This document shows positions 1 to 10,799 of a stretch of DNA of 64,000 nt, piece by piece. This DNA comes from Enterobacter sp. JBIWA008. GTDB taxonomy: Bacteria; Pseudomonadota; Gammaproteobacteria; Enterobacterales; Enterobacteriaceae. The notes under the pieces were generated by a model. It saw only the letters and a program-made list of their open reading frames with translations, searched no databases and had not been told where the DNA came from. The position numbers were made by a program, and so were the translations under genes. Position 1 is the stretch's first letter; each line of letters starts with the position of its first letter. The stretch is from assembly GCF_019968765.1 (NCBI RefSeq), contig NZ_CP074149.1, positions 2,914,001 to 2,978,000 of the forward strand. The letters run 5' to 3'.

Positions 1-1
1 T

Positions 2-652
2 CTGGCTAATGGCACCCCTTATGTTAATCGTAATGTGGATGAAGACGACAGCGTTGATGCCTATACCGCGAAAATTTTTGAATCGGCTATGGCTTCGCTT
101 GACCACGTCCGTCAGTCTCTGGACATGAGTTCCGTGAATCGCGCGGTGGATTTACTCACCCAGGCCAAGCGGATTGCCTTCTTTGGTCTCGGGTCGTCGG
201 CTGCCGTGGCGCATGACGCCATGAACAAATTTTTCCGCTTTAACGTCCCGGTTATTTATTCAGATGATATTGTGCTGCAACGCATGAGCTGTATGAATTG
301 CAGTGAAGATGACGTCGTGGTAGTGATTTCGCATACCGGCCGCACCAAGAGTCAGGTAGAGCTGGCACAGCTGGCCCGTGAAAACGATGCCATGGTGATT
401 GCCCTCACCACGGCAGGCACGCCGCTGGCCCGTGAGGCGACGCTGGCGATCACCCTCGACGTGCCGGAAGACACCGACATTTATATGCCGATGGTTTCGC
501 GACTGGCACAGCTCACCGTGATTGACGTGCTGGCAACCGGTTTTACCCTGCGTCGGGGGGCAAAATTCCGGGATAACTTGAAGCGGGTCAAGGAAGCTCT
601 GAAGGAATCGCGTTTTGATAAAGAATTGCTTATAAAGAGCGATGTTCCCTGA
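2..652 (+). CDS. hexR: HexR, RpiR-family transcriptional regulator (5' truncated by window)
   Basis: Only the last 216 residues are present. The frame is open from base 2, and about 70 N-terminal residues (the HTH_6 DNA-binding domain of a roughly 289-residue protein) lie outside the window. What is visible is the SIS sugar-phosphate-binding domain, with the segments FFGLGSSA and VISHTGRTK that contact the phosphosugar. HexR represses central carbon genes such as zwf, edd and eda, and KDPG releases it (family knowledge). Its position directly upstream of pykA is the standard enteric arrangement. Identification rests on near-identity to the enteric protein and on synteny. Confidence 0.95.
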   Translation: MANGTPYVNRNVDEDDSVDAYTAKIFESAMASLDHVRQSLDMSSVNRAVDLLTQAKRIAFFGLGSSAAVAHDAMNKFFRFNVPVIYSDDIVLQRMSCMNCSEDDVVVVISHTGRTKSQVELAQLARENDAMVIALTTAGTPLAREATLAITLDVPEDTDIYMPMVSRLAQLTVIDVLATGFTLRRGAKFRDNLKRVKEALKESRFDKELLIKSDVP

Positions 653-792
653 TAGTTGATAACGAAGACGTAACCAATAATTACGATGTAACGATTTACG
701 GCATTCGGTCCACTCTCCGCTGCCTTGCAGCAGATGAAGGCCGATTCAATGTTCACGCAACACCAAAGTTGTTTCAGTCAACGGAGTATTAC

Positions 793-2235
793 ATGTCCAG
801 AAGGCTTCGCAGAACCAAGATCGTAACCACCTTAGGCCCGGCCACCGATCGCGATAATAATCTCGAGAAAATTATCGCCGCCGGCGCCAACGTGGTGCGT
901 ATGAACTTCTCTCACGGTACGCCAGAAGACCATAAATTACGTGCCGATAAAGTGCGTGAAATCGCAGCAAAACTGGGCCGCCACGTTGCTATTCTCGGCG
1001 ATTTGCAGGGTCCAAAAATCCGTGTTTCGACCTTTAAAGAGGGTAAAGTATTCCTCAATATCGGCGACAAATTCCTGCTTGATGCCAACCTGGGCAAAGG
1101 CGAAGGCGATAAAGAAAAAGTCGGTATCGACTATAAAGGCCTGCCGGCAGACGTGGTGCCTGGCGATATCCTCCTGCTTGACGATGGTCGCGTACAGCTG
1201 AAGGTGCTGGAAGTTCAGGGCATGAAAGTGTTCACCGAAGTCACCGTCGGCGGCCCGCTCTCCAACAATAAAGGTATCAACAAACTGGGTGGCGGCCTCT
1301 CTGCTGAAGCGCTTACCGATAAAGACAAAGCGGACATTGTGACTGCTGCGCTGATCGGCGTTGACTACCTGGCCGTCTCCTTCCCGCGCTGCGGCGAAGA
1401 CCTGAACTATGCGCGTCGCCTGGCTCGTGATGCAGGCTGCGATGCCAAAATCGTCGCTAAAGTTGAACGCGCGGAAGCCGTTTGCGATCAGGATGCCATG
1501 GACGATGTGATCCTCGCGTCCGACGTAGTGATGGTTGCTCGCGGTGATCTGGGCGTGGAAATCGGTGACCCTGAGCTTGTCGGTATCCAGAAAGCGCTGA
1601 TTCGTCGCGCACGTCAGCTGAACCGCGCGGTGATCACCGCCACTCAAATGATGGAATCGATGATCACCAACCCAATGCCAACCCGTGCAGAAGTCATGGA
1701 CGTGGCTAACGCCGTGCTGGACGGTACCGATGCGGTGATGCTCTCTGCGGAAACCGCTGCAGGCCAGTATCCGGCAGAAACCGTGGCCGCCATGGCGCGC
1801 GTTTGCCTGGGCGCTGAAAAGATCCCAAGCATCAACGTCTCTAAACACCGCCTGGACGTGCAGTTCGACAATGTGGAAGAAGCGATTGCGATGTCTGCGA
1901 TGTACGCGGCAAACCATCTGAAAGGCGTTACCGCGATCATCACCATGACCGAATCTGGCCGCACCGCGCTGATGACCTCTCGTATCAGCTCTGGCCTGCC
2001 GATCTTCGCCATGTCCCGTCACGAACGTACCCTGAACCTGACGGCGCTGTACCGCGGCGTGACGCCGGTTCACTTCGACAGCACCAATGATGGTGTGGCA
2101 GCCGCGCACGACGCCGTTAACCTGCTGCGCGACAAAGGCTATCTGGTGTCCGGTGATATCGTCATTGTGACCCAGGGTGACGTGATGAGCACCATCGGCT
2201 CAACCAACACCACGCGCGTCTTGACGGTAGAGTAA
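793..2235 (+). CDS. pykA: Pyruvate kinase II (PykA)
   Basis: Catalyses phosphoenolpyruvate + ADP to pyruvate + ATP in the cytoplasm; the enteric type II enzyme is activated by AMP and sugar phosphates. The 480 residues match the family length. Visible motifs are MNFSHG near the N-terminus, the catalytic segment [18 protein letters not shown] and the C-terminal effector domain. The frame is open upstream to 769, but I place the start at 793, where the sequence begins [10 protein letters not shown] as in other enterics. hexR lies 140 bp upstream on the same strand and a hairpin terminator follows at once. Confidence 0.97.
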   Translation: MSRRLRRTKIVTTLGPATDRDNNLEKIIAAGANVVRMNFSHGTPEDHKLRADKVREIAAKLGRHVAILGDLQGPKIRVSTFKEGKVFLNIGDKFLLDANLGKGEGDKEKVGIDYKGLPADVVPGDILLLDDGRVQLKVLEVQGMKVFTEVTVGGPLSNNKGINKLGGGLSAEALTDKDKADIVTAALIGVDYLAVSFPRCGEDLNYARRLARDAGCDAKIVAKVERAEAVCDQDAMDDVILASDVVMVARGDLGVEIGDPELVGIQKALIRRARQLNRAVITATQMMESMITNPMPTRAEVMDVANAVLDGTDAVMLSAETAAGQYPAETVAAMARVCLGAEKIPSINVSKHRLDVQFDNVEEAIAMSAMYAANHLKGVTAIITMTESGRTALMTSRISSGLPIFAMSRHERTLNLTALYRGVTPVHFDSTNDGVAAAHDAVNLLRDKGYLVSGDIVIVTQGDVMSTIGSTNTTRVLTVE

Positions 2236-2252
2236 TAACGTCTGTATTAAAA

Positions 2253-2280
2253 AGCCCTCTCCAGATGGAGAGGGCTTTTT
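2253..2280. terminator. Intrinsic terminator between convergent pykA and lpxM
   Basis: A ten-base-pair stem AGCCCTCTCC/GGAGAGGGCT with an AGAT loop is followed by a long T run on the plus strand and preceded by an A run. It should therefore work for pykA and probably also for lpxM on the other strand. Confidence 0.92.
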
Positions 2281-2281
2281 T

Positions 2282-3253
2282 TTATTTCTTCGGATAAAGC
2301 TCTTTGCGTTTATAAGGCTCTGTTTCACCCGGTTTACGCGTTTTAAGCAGCTTAAGTATCCACGTGTACTGTTCGGCATGCGGCCCCACCAGGATTTCCA
2401 CCTCTTCGTTCATTCGACGCGCGATGGTGTGGTCGTCCGCGGTGAGTAGATCGTCCATCGGCGGACGGACCTCTATACTCAGACGATGCGTTTTACCGTC
2501 ATAGACCGGAAATAGCGGGATCACGCGGGCACGACAGACTTTCATCAGGCGACCAATCGCGGGGAGCGTCGCTTTATAGGTCGCAAAGAAATCGACAAAC
2601 TCGCTGTGCTCGGGGCCGTGGTCCTGATCCGGCAGATAGTAGCCCCAGTACCCCTGACGAACCGACTGAATGAAGGGCTTAATGCCATCGTTACGCGCAT
2701 GCAAACGTCCGCCAAAACGACGACGCACCGTATTCCAGACAAAATCGTAGATTTTATTTCCCTGGTTATGGAACATCGCCGCCATTTTCTGGCCCTGGGA
2801 CGCCATTAGCATCGCCGGAATATCAACGCCCCAGCCGTGGGGGACAAGGAAAATGACTTTCTCGTTATTGCGGCGCATCTCCTCGATGATGTCCAGCCCT
2901 GTCCAGTCAACGCGATCGACGATTTTATCCGGCCCTTTCAGCGCCAGTTCCGCCATCATCGCCATTGCCTGCGGCGCAGTGGTATACATTTCATCAATGA
3001 TTGCCTCGCGCTCGGCGTCGCTTTTCTCAGGAAAACAGTAGTAGAGGTTGATCTGCGCGCGGCGGCGGGCGCTCTTGCCTAAACGCCCGGCCAGACGGCC
3101 AATTTTCCCCAGAACCGGATCGCGGACGGAAGCAGGCAGCATCGCCATCCCCGCAAAGGCGTAGACACCAAGCCAGGCGCCCCAGTTGCGCGGATGGCGG
3201 AAGGATTTTTCAAACTCAGGAATGTATTCAATATTGTTTTTTTGGGTTTCCAT
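2282..3253 (-). CDS. lpxM: Lipid A myristoyl-acyl carrier protein acyltransferase (LpxM/MsbB)
   Basis: Adds the last secondary acyl chain (usually myristate) to Kdo2-lipid A at the cytoplasmic face of the inner membrane, giving hexa-acylated lipid A. The protein has 323 residues, as in E. coli. The HX4D catalytic motif of the LpxL/LpxM/HtrB family is visible in PHGWGVDIPAM, together with the RRRFGG and YYLPDQDHG segments. The frame extends eight codons further upstream, but METQKNN at 3253 aligns with the known start. It converges with pykA and follows mepM on the same strand, separated by a terminator. Confidence 0.96.
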   Translation of the reverse strand: METQKNNIEYIPEFEKSFRHPRNWGAWLGVYAFAGMAMLPASVRDPVLGKIGRLAGRLGKSARRRAQINLYYCFPEKSDAEREAIIDEMYTTAPQAMAMMAELALKGPDKIVDRVDWTGLDIIEEMRRNNEKVIFLVPHGWGVDIPAMLMASQGQKMAAMFHNQGNKIYDFVWNTVRRRFGGRLHARNDGIKPFIQSVRQGYWGYYLPDQDHGPEHSEFVDFFATYKATLPAIGRLMKVCRARVIPLFPVYDGKTHRLSIEVRPPMDDLLTADDHTIARRMNEEVEILVGPHAEQYTWILKLLKTRKPGETEPYKRKELYPKK

Positions 3254-3329
3254 GCTGGATCCAGGGTCTGATGACACAAAATTTTATTCAGATAGTGTAG
3301 CGAGGCAGTCGTCCACGCACAAAAGAAAA

Positions 3330-3358
3330 AGCCGGCGTCAGTGTGCGCCGGCTTTTTT
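3330..3358. terminator. Bidirectional terminator between mepM and lpxM
   Basis: The stem GCCGGCG/CGCCGGC has an A-rich 5' flank and a TTTTTT tail, so it reads as a terminator on both strands. It most likely ends the znuA-mepM transcript, which runs leftward. Confidence 0.85.
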
Positions 3359-3374
3359 AACAAAAACAGAGGGC

Positions 3375-4694
3375 TTAGTTTAAGCTCAGCTGCGGAATAA
3401 CCTCTTTCACCTGCGCCAGATAATCAGTACGGTCTTTACCCGTCAGGCCTTCGGTGCGCGGCAGTTTCGCCGTCAGCGGGTTCACGGCTTGTTGGTTGAT
3501 CCACACTTCATAGTGCAGGTGAGGGCCGGTAGAGCGTCCGGTATTGCCGGAGATCGCGATGCGGTCACCACGCTTCACCTTCTGGCCCGGTTTAACCAGC
3601 AGCTTACGCAGGTGCATGTAGCGGGTCGTATAAGTGCGCCCATGTCGTACCGCGACATAGTATCCGGCAGCACCGCTACGTTTGGCCACCACCACTTCGC
3701 CATCCCCTACCGCCAGTACCGGAGTGCCCTGCGGCATGGCAAAGTCAACGCCACGGTGCGGCGCGACGCGCCCGGTTACCGGGTTCAGACGACGCGGGTT
3801 AAAGTTAGAGGAGACGCGGAACTGTTTTGCCGTCGGGAAGCGCAGGAAGCCTTTCGCAAGGCCCGTACCGCTGCGGTCATAGAACTTGCCGTCTTCGGCA
3901 CGAATCGCGTAGTAATCTTTGCCCTCGGAGCGCAGACGCACGCCCAGCAGTTGGCTTTGCTCGCGCTTGCCGTCCAGCATTTCGCGGGACATCAGAACGG
4001 AGAACTCATCGCCCTTCTTCAGTTTGCGGAAATCCATCTGCCACTGCATGGCTTTGATCACCGAACTGATTTCAGCGCTGGTCAAGCCCGCATCTCGCGC
4101 GCTGGAAACAAAGCTCGCGCCCACGGTGCCTTTCAGAACGCTGTTAACCCACTCACCCTTCTGCATTTCGCTGGTCATCTTGAAACCGTTTGCAGTGCGA
4201 TCGTAGGTGCGGGTTTCGCGGCGGGACATTTCCCAGGTCAGACGCTGCAGATCGCCATCCGCCGTTAATGTCCAGGAGAGCTGCTGTCCGATTTTCAGGT
4301 TACGAAGATCTTTATCCGCAGCCGCCAGCTGGCTGATATTGCCCATGTCGATGCCGTACTGGTTCAGCACGCTGCTTAGCGTGTCTCCGGTAGACACCAC
4401 ATATTCGTGGATACCCGCTTCGTTCTCGGTTTTATCGTCCAGTTCATCCTGCGGGATGGCTTCATCTTCCTGGGCCGCCTGGTCGATAGGCTCACTGGCT
4501 TCAGGCAGCAAAGAACGGATTTCGCTCTTTTCAAGCTCAATAGTTTTGATGATAGGGGCAGAACTCGGGTGGTAAACATAGGGCCGCCAGACGGCGACCG
4601 CTAAGGTGAGTACTGTAAGCGACCCCAGCATAACGCGGTGGGGTCGAGGCAAATTGTTAAATGCCAGGGCGACAGAGCGGGCTATCTGTTGCAC
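3375..4694 (-). CDS. mepM: Murein DD-endopeptidase MepM (YebA)
   Basis: Cleaves D-Ala-meso-DAP cross-links in peptidoglycan to allow new material into the wall; a periplasmic zinc enzyme of the M23/LytM family. Visible in order are an N-terminal membrane anchor (about residues 21-40), an acidic linker, a LysM-like domain (about 96-141), and an M23 domain with zinc ligands in HRGVD (H313, D317) and HLHYEVW (H392, H394). At 439 residues it is full length. The start lies only 15 bp beyond the znuA stop, on the same strand, so the two are probably co-transcribed. That would place a zinc-dependent hydrolase downstream of a Zur-controlled promoter. Confidence 0.96.
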   Translation of the reverse strand: MQQIARSVALAFNNLPRPHRVMLGSLTVLTLAVAVWRPYVYHPSSAPIIKTIELEKSEIRSLLPEASEPIDQAAQEDEAIPQDELDDKTENEAGIHEYVVSTGDTLSSVLNQYGIDMGNISQLAAADKDLRNLKIGQQLSWTLTADGDLQRLTWEMSRRETRTYDRTANGFKMTSEMQKGEWVNSVLKGTVGASFVSSARDAGLTSAEISSVIKAMQWQMDFRKLKKGDEFSVLMSREMLDGKREQSQLLGVRLRSEGKDYYAIRAEDGKFYDRSGTGLAKGFLRFPTAKQFRVSSNFNPRRLNPVTGRVAPHRGVDFAMPQGTPVLAVGDGEVVVAKRSGAAGYYVAVRHGRTYTTRYMHLRKLLVKPGQKVKRGDRIAISGNTGRSTGPHLHYEVWINQQAVNPLTAKLPRTEGLTGKDRTDYLAQVKEVIPQLSLN

Positions 4695-4709
4695 GTATTC
4701 ACTTCCTCG

Positions 4710-5654
4710 TTAATCTCCTTTCAGGCAGCTCGCATACTGGTTCGCCAGTTGGCTGAGGAACTGCGAATAGCTCGCTTTGCTCAACTGGATATTCGTTCCT
4801 AGCGGGTCAAGGGTCCCCATGCGCACGGATGTCCCCCTGGCCACGGCTTCTACGACCGCTGGCCTGAACTGCGGCTCAGCAAAAACGCATGTCGCTTTTT
4901 GCTCAACCAACTGTGTTCTGATTTCATGTAAACGCTGCGCACCAGGCTGAATTTCAGGGTTGACGGTGAAGTGACCCAGCGGGGTCAAACCGTAATGTTT
5001 TTCGTAATAGCCGTAGGCGTCATGAAAAACGAAATACCCTTTACCTTTCAGCGGTGCGAGCTCATTACCCACCTGCTTATCGGTTGCGGCTAATTGTGCC
5101 TCAAAATCCTTCAGGTTGGCGTCTAGTTTGGCTCGACTTTGCGGCATAAGTTCCACTAATTTGTCATGGATTGCAACCGCTGAAAGCCGCGCTATCTCTG
5201 GGGATAACCAAAGATGCATGTTGTACTCGCCGTGATGGTGATCTCCATCACCTTTTTCACCGTCTGCAGCATGATGGTCATGTTCGTCACCGTCGTCATC
5301 CGCCCCTTTCATGAGCAACGGTTTCACGCCGGGGAGTGCGGCAATCGCGACCTGCTTTTCGCCAGCAACCTGTTTTGCTGACTTCTGCATGAACGCTTCC
5401 ATTTCCGGGCCAATCCAGACGACTAAGTCCGCGTTTTGCAAGCGTTTTACATCTGACGGGCGCAGGGAATAGTCATGCTCAGATGCACCATCAGGGAGCA
5501 AAACCTGGGTTTCCGTCACCCCGTCGGCAATGGCCGACGCGATGAATCCGAGTGGTTTAAGCGAAGCGACAACCGCAGCGTTAACATCTTGTGCGGTTGT
5601 ACCCCAAAGGGCAGCGGATAATGCTGCGAAAAGAAGCGTATTTTTATGTAACAT
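4710..5654 (-). CDS. znuA: High-affinity zinc ABC transporter, periplasmic binding protein ZnuA
   Basis: Captures Zn(II) in the periplasm and delivers it to ZnuB/ZnuC. The 314-residue protein begins [10 protein letters not shown] with a Sec signal peptide. I reject the 39-codon upstream extension because it runs through the Zur operator. A His/Asp/Glu-rich loop, typical of ZnuA and thought to trap zinc, lies between about residues 115 and 150. The cluster A-I solute-binding fold is supported by conserved segments [22 protein letters not shown] and [13 protein letters not shown]. Divergent from znuCB across a 77-bp promoter region; mepM follows downstream. Confidence 0.96.
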   Translation of the reverse strand: MLHKNTLLFAALSAALWGTTAQDVNAAVVASLKPLGFIASAIADGVTETQVLLPDGASEHDYSLRPSDVKRLQNADLVVWIGPEMEAFMQKSAKQVAGEKQVAIAALPGVKPLLMKGADDDGDEHDHHAADGEKGDGDHHHGEYNMHLWLSPEIARLSAVAIHDKLVELMPQSRAKLDANLKDFEAQLAATDKQVGNELAPLKGKGYFVFHDAYGYYEKHYGLTPLGHFTVNPEIQPGAQRLHEIRTQLVEQKATCVFAEPQFRPAVVEAVARGTSVRMGTLDPLGTNIQLSKASYSQFLSQLANQYASCLKGD

Positions 5655-5684
5655 AATGCGACTAATCATCGTAGTGAATGCGTG

Positions 5685-5705
5685 GAATGTGATATTATAA
5701 CATTC
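5685..5705. promoter_or_regulatory. Zur operator between znuA and znuCB
   Basis: A 21-bp near-palindrome has arms GAATGT and ACATTC around the AT-rich centre GATATTATA. It has the location and general form of the enteric Zur site that represses both divergent znu promoters when zinc is sufficient. It lies about 30 bp from each start codon. Confidence 0.85.
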
Positions 5706-5731
5706 GTTGACTTCTTCAAGCTTAAAATGAC

Positions 5732-6487
5732 ATGACGACATTGGTTTCTCTTGAAAATATTTCGGTCTCATTCGGCCAGCGCCGCGTCCTCTCTGACGTG
5801 TCGCTCGATCTGAAGCCCGGCAAAATTCTGACGCTGCTCGGTCCCAATGGCGCAGGCAAATCCACCCTGGTGCGCGTGGTGCTGGGTCTGGTCGCCCCCG
5901 ATGAAGGCGTGATTAAGCGCGAGGAAAAATTGCGTATTGGCTATGTGCCGCAAAAACTTCACCTTGACGCCACGCTGCCGCTGACGGTCAGCCGTTTCCT
6001 GCGTCTGCGCCCCGGCACACGGAAAGCAGATATTCTCCCGGCACTGAAACGCGTGCAGGCGGGCCATCTTATCGATGCGCCACTCCAAAAACTGTCCGGC
6101 GGTGAAACTCAGCGTGTTTTACTTGCCCGCGCGCTGCTGAGCAGCCCGCAGCTGCTGGTACTGGATGAGCCGACTCAGGGTGTGGATGTGAATGGTCAGG
6201 TTGCGCTTTATGATTTGATCGATCAGCTACGTCGGGAGCTTGATTGCGCAGTGCTGATGGTGTCTCACGATCTGCATCTGGTGATGGCAAAAACCGACGA
6301 AGTGCTGTGTCTCAACCATCATATCTGCTGCTCCGGTACGCCTGAAGTGGTGTCAATGCACCCGGAATTTATCTCTATGTTCGGCCCCCGCGGCGCTGAA
6401 CAGCTGGGCATTTACCGCCATCATCATAATCATCGCCATGATTTACAGGGACGAATCGTACTACGTCGGGGAAATGGACACTCATGA
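5732..6487 (+). CDS. znuC: Zinc ABC transporter ATP-binding protein ZnuC
   Basis: ATPase of the ZnuABC zinc importer at the cytoplasmic face. At 251 residues it is full length. Walker [10 protein letters not shown] is at 37-45, the signature LSGGE at 122-126 and Walker B with DEPT at 146-149. The His-rich C-terminus ([10 protein letters not shown]) is a known feature of ZnuC and may sense or bind zinc. Four bases overlap with znuB, implying translational coupling. Expression is probably under the shared Zur operator upstream. Confidence 0.97.
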   Translation: MTTLVSLENISVSFGQRRVLSDVSLDLKPGKILTLLGPNGAGKSTLVRVVLGLVAPDEGVIKREEKLRIGYVPQKLHLDATLPLTVSRFLRLRPGTRKADILPALKRVQAGHLIDAPLQKLSGGETQRVLLARALLSSPQLLVLDEPTQGVDVNGQVALYDLIDQLRRELDCAVLMVSHDLHLVMAKTDEVLCLNHHICCSGTPEVVSMHPEFISMFGPRGAEQLGIYRHHHNHRHDLQGRIVLRRGNGHS

Positions 6488-7269
6488 TTGAACTGTTACT
6501 GCCCGGCTGGCTGGCCGGGATTATGCTTGCCTGCGCCGCGGGTCCACTCGGCTCGTTTGTTGTCTGGCGCAGAATGTCCTATTTTGGCGATACCCTGGCG
6601 CATGCGTCTCTGCTGGGCGTTGCCTTTGGTCTGCTGCTGGATGTGAACCCCTTCTACGCGGTAATTGTGGTCACGCTGCTGCTGGCGGCCGGTCTGGTCT
6701 GGCTGGAAAAGCGCCCTCACCTAGCGATTGATACGCTGCTTGGCATCATGGCGCACAGTGCCCTGTCTCTGGGCCTGGTGGTGGTCAGCCTGATGTCGAA
6801 CATCCGCGTGGATCTGATGGCCTACCTCTTCGGTGACCTGCTGGCCGTGACGCCGGAGGATCTCATCGCTATCGCCATTGGGGTGGTGATGGTGCTCGCC
6901 ATTCTGCTCTGGCAGTGGCGGAATTTACTGGCCATGACCGTCAGCCCGGATCTGGCGTTTGTCGACGGCGTGAAGCTGCAGCGCGTAAAACTGCTGCTGA
7001 TGCTGGTGACGGCGTTAACGATTGGTGTCGCGATGAAGTTTGTCGGCGCGCTGATTATTACGTCGCTGCTGATCATCCCTGCCGCCACGGCGCGTCGTTT
7101 TGCCCGTACGCCGGAGCAGATGGCCGGCGTAGCCGTGATTATCGGAATGATTGCGGTAACGGGTGGGTTAACCTTCTCGGCGTTCTACGATACCCCTGCG
7201 GGGCCGTCCGTGGTGCTGAGTGCGGCGGTGTTGTTTATCTTCAGTATGATGAAGAAGACCGCGAATTAA
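6484..7269 (+). CDS. znuB: Zinc ABC transporter permease ZnuB
   Basis: Integral membrane permease of the zinc importer (ABC-3 family), 261 residues with about eight predicted hydrophobic segments. It begins [15 protein letters not shown] and overlaps znuC by four bases (ATGA-type junction). Conserved stretches such as [20 protein letters not shown] mark the family. It converges with ruvB, with a short repeat-type palindrome between them. Confidence 0.96.
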   Translation: MIELLLPGWLAGIMLACAAGPLGSFVVWRRMSYFGDTLAHASLLGVAFGLLLDVNPFYAVIVVTLLLAAGLVWLEKRPHLAIDTLLGIMAHSALSLGLVVVSLMSNIRVDLMAYLFGDLLAVTPEDLIAIAIGVVMVLAILLWQWRNLLAMTVSPDLAFVDGVKLQRVKLLLMLVTALTIGVAMKFVGALIITSLLIIPAATARRFARTPEQMAGVAVIIGMIAVTGGLTFSAFYDTPAGPSVVLSAAVLFIFSMMKKTAN

Positions 7270-7274
7270 CATGA

Positions 7275-7307
7275 AGGGCGCTGATGCCCTCTCCCTCAGG
7301 GAGAGGG
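7275..7307. repeat. Short intergenic palindrome (REP-like), copy 1
   Basis: A nine-base-pair perfect stem CCCTCTCCC/GGGAGAGGG has a TCA loop and is preceded by CTGATGCCCTC. The same CTGATGCCCTC prefix and a GGGAGAGGG arm recur after the symporter gene at 40032-40069, so this looks like a small family of intergenic repeats. It separates convergent znuB and ruvB but lacks a T run. Confidence 0.6.
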
Positions 7308-7316
7308 AACAAAACA

Positions 7317-8330
<1,014 letters not shown>

Positions 8331-8335
8331 TTACC

Positions 8336-8950
8336 TCACAATGCAGCGCGCAGCGCTTCACGAATCAGGGTTTCACTGCTGGCGTCCGGTTTGGCGATTT
8401 TGCTCACCATACGGCTTGCCTCCTGAGGTTTATAGCCCAGCGCCACCAGCGCGGCAACCGCTTCCTGCTCGGCGTCATCATCCGTGGCAGGGCCGCCAGG
8501 AGAGGTCAGTACCAAATCGGCAGCCGGCGTGAACAGATCGCCATGCAGACCTTTAAAGCGGTCTTTCATTTCTACTATCAGACGCTCGGCAGTTTTCTTA
8601 CCGATGCCCGGAAGCTTAATCAGCGCCGCAGGATCTTCGCGCTCAACGGCATTCACAAACTGTGGCGCTGACATGCCGGATAAAATCGCCAGCGCCAGCT
8701 TCGGACCGACGCCGTTGGTTTTAATCAGCTCGCGGAACAGGGTGCGTTCCTGCTTGTTATTGAAGCCGTACAGCAGCTGGGCATCTTCGCGCACCACAAA
8801 CTGGGTAAAGACAATCGCCTCTTTGCCCGCGTCCGGCAGCTCGTAGAAGCAGGTCATCGGCATATGGACTTCATAGCCCACGCCACCCACTTCCAGCAGC
8901 ACTAACGGGGGTTGTTTTTCAATGATGATGCCTCTGAGTCTGCCTATCAC
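8336..8950 (-). CDS. ruvA: Holliday junction DNA-binding protein RuvA (GTG start)
   Basis: Tetrameric protein that binds the four-way junction and loads RuvB. At 204 residues it matches the family when translation begins at the GTG at 8950 ([13 protein letters not shown]). Longer in-frame upstream codons run through the SOS box and are rejected. Helix-hairpin-helix segments are seen in [13 protein letters not shown] and [13 protein letters not shown], and domain III (RuvB contact) is at the C-terminus. Unlike E. coli K-12, no yebB-like gene lies between ruvC and ruvA. Confidence 0.95.
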   Translation of the reverse strand: MIGRLRGIIIEKQPPLVLLEVGGVGYEVHMPMTCFYELPDAGKEAIVFTQFVVREDAQLLYGFNNKQERTLFRELIKTNGVGPKLALAILSGMSAPQFVNAVEREDPAALIKLPGIGKKTAERLIVEMKDRFKGLHGDLFTPAADLVLTSPGGPATDDDAEQEAVAALVALGYKPQEASRMVSKIAKPDASSETLIREALRAAL

Positions 8951-8993
8951 GTGACGCTCCTGCGTTCTGGAAGAAGTTAACTGCCGACATAAT

Positions 8994-9020
8994 AAAAAAA
9001 GGCTGGATAAACATCCAGCC
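8994..9020 (-). terminator. Hairpin terminator after ruvC, containing the SOS box
   Basis: On the minus strand the stem GGCTGG/CCAGCC is followed by TTTTTTTATT, an intrinsic terminator immediately downstream of the ruvC stop. The same inverted repeat is the LexA box for ruvAB. Confidence 0.75.
9003..9018. promoter_or_regulatory. LexA (SOS) box upstream of ruvAB
   Basis: CTGGATAAACATCCAG is a close variant of the enteric SOS box CTG-N10-CAG and nearly matches the E. coli ruvAB operator (as I recall it). It lies 53 bp upstream of the ruvA GTG, where it would occlude the promoter. Confidence 0.85.
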
Positions 9021-9030
9021 TGATTTGTCA

Positions 9031-9552
9031 TTATCGTAACCTGCCTCGCGCCAGATTGAGCCGCGACTCGCTCATTTGCATCGCGTTCTGGCTGACGTGA
9101 CAGTGGGTAATCGCAATAGCCAGCGCATCGGCGGCGTCGGCCTGCGGGTTCGCGGGAAGCTTCAGCAAGGTACGCACCATATGCTGCACCTGGCTTTTCT
9201 CCGCGCTCCCAATGCCCACCACCGTCTGCTTGACCTGACGAGCCGCGTATTCGAATACCGGCAAATCCTGGTTCACGGCAGCGACGATGGCGACACCGCG
9301 CGCCTGACCGAGCTTTAGCGCTGAATCGGCGTTTTTCGCCATAAAGACCTGCTCAATGGCGAAAAAGTCCGGCTGAAACTGGGTGATGATCTCCGAGACG
9401 CCCGCATAAATGAGCTTCAGGCGCGATGGTAGATCGTCCACTTTAGTGCGAATACAGCCGCTGCCCAGGTAGGTCAACTGGCGTCCCACCTGACGGATAA
9501 CGCCATAACCGGTGACGCGTGAGCCTGGGTCAATCCCGAGAATAATCGACAT
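9031..9552 (-). CDS. ruvC: Crossover junction endodeoxyribonuclease RuvC
   Basis: Mg-dependent resolvase that cuts Holliday junctions as a dimer. The sequence begins [17 protein letters not shown], with the first catalytic Asp in GIDPG; the other acidic residues are in FAIEQVF and in the C-terminal DAADALA segment. A GTG codon directly precedes the ATG at 9552. The AGGAG ribosome-binding site fits the ATG with about seven bases of spacing, giving 173 residues as in E. coli. It lies 34 bp after yebC on the same strand. Confidence 0.96.
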   Translation of the reverse strand: MSIILGIDPGSRVTGYGVIRQVGRQLTYLGSGCIRTKVDDLPSRLKLIYAGVSEIITQFQPDFFAIEQVFMAKNADSALKLGQARGVAIVAAVNQDLPVFEYAARQVKQTVVGIGSAEKSQVQHMVRTLLKLPANPQADAADALAIAITHCHVSQNAMQMSESRLNLARGRLR

Positions 9553-9586
9553 CACGCGTCTCCTGTAACGGATTTATACGCTCTCA

Positions 9587-10327
9587 TCAGAGAGTCGCTG
9601 CAACCTCATCAGAGATTTCACCGTTGTGGTACACTTCCTGCACGTCGTCGCAGTCTTCGAGCATGTCGATCAGACGCAGCAGTTTTGGTGCCGTTTCCGC
9701 ATCCATGTCCGCTTTGGTGGACGGGATCATGGACACTTCAGCGTTGTCCGCTTTCAGGCCTGCCGCTTCCAGCGCATCGCGCACGGCACCCATCTCTTCC
9801 CACGCGGTATAAACGTCGATAGCGCCGTCATCGAAGGTCACCACATCTTCCGCACCGGCTTCCAGCGCAGCTTCCATGATCGCATCTTCATCGCCTTTCT
9901 CGAAGGAGATGACGCCTTTTTTGCTGAACAGGTAAGCAACGGAACCGTCAGTGCCCAGGTTGCCACCGGTTTTGGTGAACGCGTGGCGCACTTCCGCAAC
10001 GGTACGGTTACGGTTGTCGGACAGACACTCAACCATCACCGCAGTACCGCCAGGGCCGTAACCTTCATAAATGATGGTTTCCATGTTCGCGTCTTCGTCA
10101 CCGCCCACGCCACGTGCGATTGCACGGTTCAGGGTGTCACGCGTCATGTTGTTTGACAGCGCTTTATCCACCGCCGCGCGCAGACGCGGGTTAGAAGCCG
10201 GGTCGCCGCCGCCCAGACGTGCTGCAGTTACCAGCTCACGAATGATTTTGGTAAAGATTTTACCGCGTTTGGCATCCTGTGCCGCTTTGCGGTGTTTGGT
10301 GTTGGCCCACTTACTATGACCTGCCAT
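9587..10327 (-). CDS. yebC: YebC, TACO1-family transcription/translation factor
   Basis: A 246-residue cytoplasmic protein beginning [19 protein letters not shown], diagnostic of the YebC/PmpR/TACO1 family. Members were described as DNA-binding regulators; recent work links some to relieving ribosome stalling at proline stretches (established knowledge, not seen here). It sits between nudB and ruvC on the minus strand, the usual enteric order. Confidence 0.95.
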   Translation of the reverse strand: MAGHSKWANTKHRKAAQDAKRGKIFTKIIRELVTAARLGGGDPASNPRLRAAVDKALSNNMTRDTLNRAIARGVGGDEDANMETIIYEGYGPGGTAVMVECLSDNRNRTVAEVRHAFTKTGGNLGTDGSVAYLFSKKGVISFEKGDEDAIMEAALEAGAEDVVTFDDGAIDVYTAWEEMGAVRDALEAAGLKADNAEVSMIPSTKADMDAETAPKLLRLIDMLEDCDDVQEVYHNGEISDEVAATL

Positions 10328-10354
10328 AAAAAGTTCTCCAAAAATCGCGCCTTC

Positions 10355-10798
10355 TCAGGCTGCGTTAATTACAAATTCTTCAATCGCCTGCCGGTTGCTC
10401 CACGACTTGGTCAGTGCGGCGGCATCCGCCGCATTCACCCAGCGGTAGGTCAGGTGCTCGGTAAACACGATCTCCCGTTCATGGGGGAGCGCGAGACAGA
10501 ACCACGACTCCGTATTGCGCTCGGTACCCGGCGCGTAGCGATGACGTAAATGGCTAAAAATTTCAAACTCCACCGTGCGCTGACAGTCCTTCAGGGTCAG
10601 TTGCTCGCGGGCAACATCAATGGTGACCTCTTCCTTTACTTCACGCGCGGCGGCCTGCGACGCGGTTTCCCCTTCTTCCAGACTGCCGGTTACCGACTGC
10701 CAAAAATCAGGGTCATCGCGCCGCTGCAACATCAGCACCCGCTTCGTGTCTTCTGCATAAATGACCACCAGAACCGAAACGGGAAGCTTATATGCCAT
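10355..10798 (-). CDS. nudB: Dihydroneopterin triphosphate diphosphatase NudB
   Basis: Nudix hydrolase that removes pyrophosphate from dihydroneopterin triphosphate, the second step of folate synthesis. The Nudix box is visible in GSLEEGETASQAAAREVKEE. The 147-residue length and the neighbours (aspS upstream, yebC downstream) match E. coli nudB. Its ATG lies one base beyond the aspS stop, so it is very probably co-translated with aspS. Confidence 0.95.
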   Translation of the reverse strand: MAYKLPVSVLVVIYAEDTKRVLMLQRRDDPDFWQSVTGSLEEGETASQAAAREVKEEVTIDVAREQLTLKDCQRTVEFEIFSHLRHRYAPGTERNTESWFCLALPHEREIVFTEHLTYRWVNAADAAALTKSWSNRQAIEEFVINAA

Positions 10799-10799
10799 A

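Noticed and set aside
653..792. HexR operator before pykA
   Set aside because: Partial GTAA/TTAC repeats occur around 672-688, but the spacing does not fit the usual 15-bp HexR palindrome.
937..2109. 390-codon minus-strand frame
   Set aside because: Antisense shadow of pykA caused by its codon usage.
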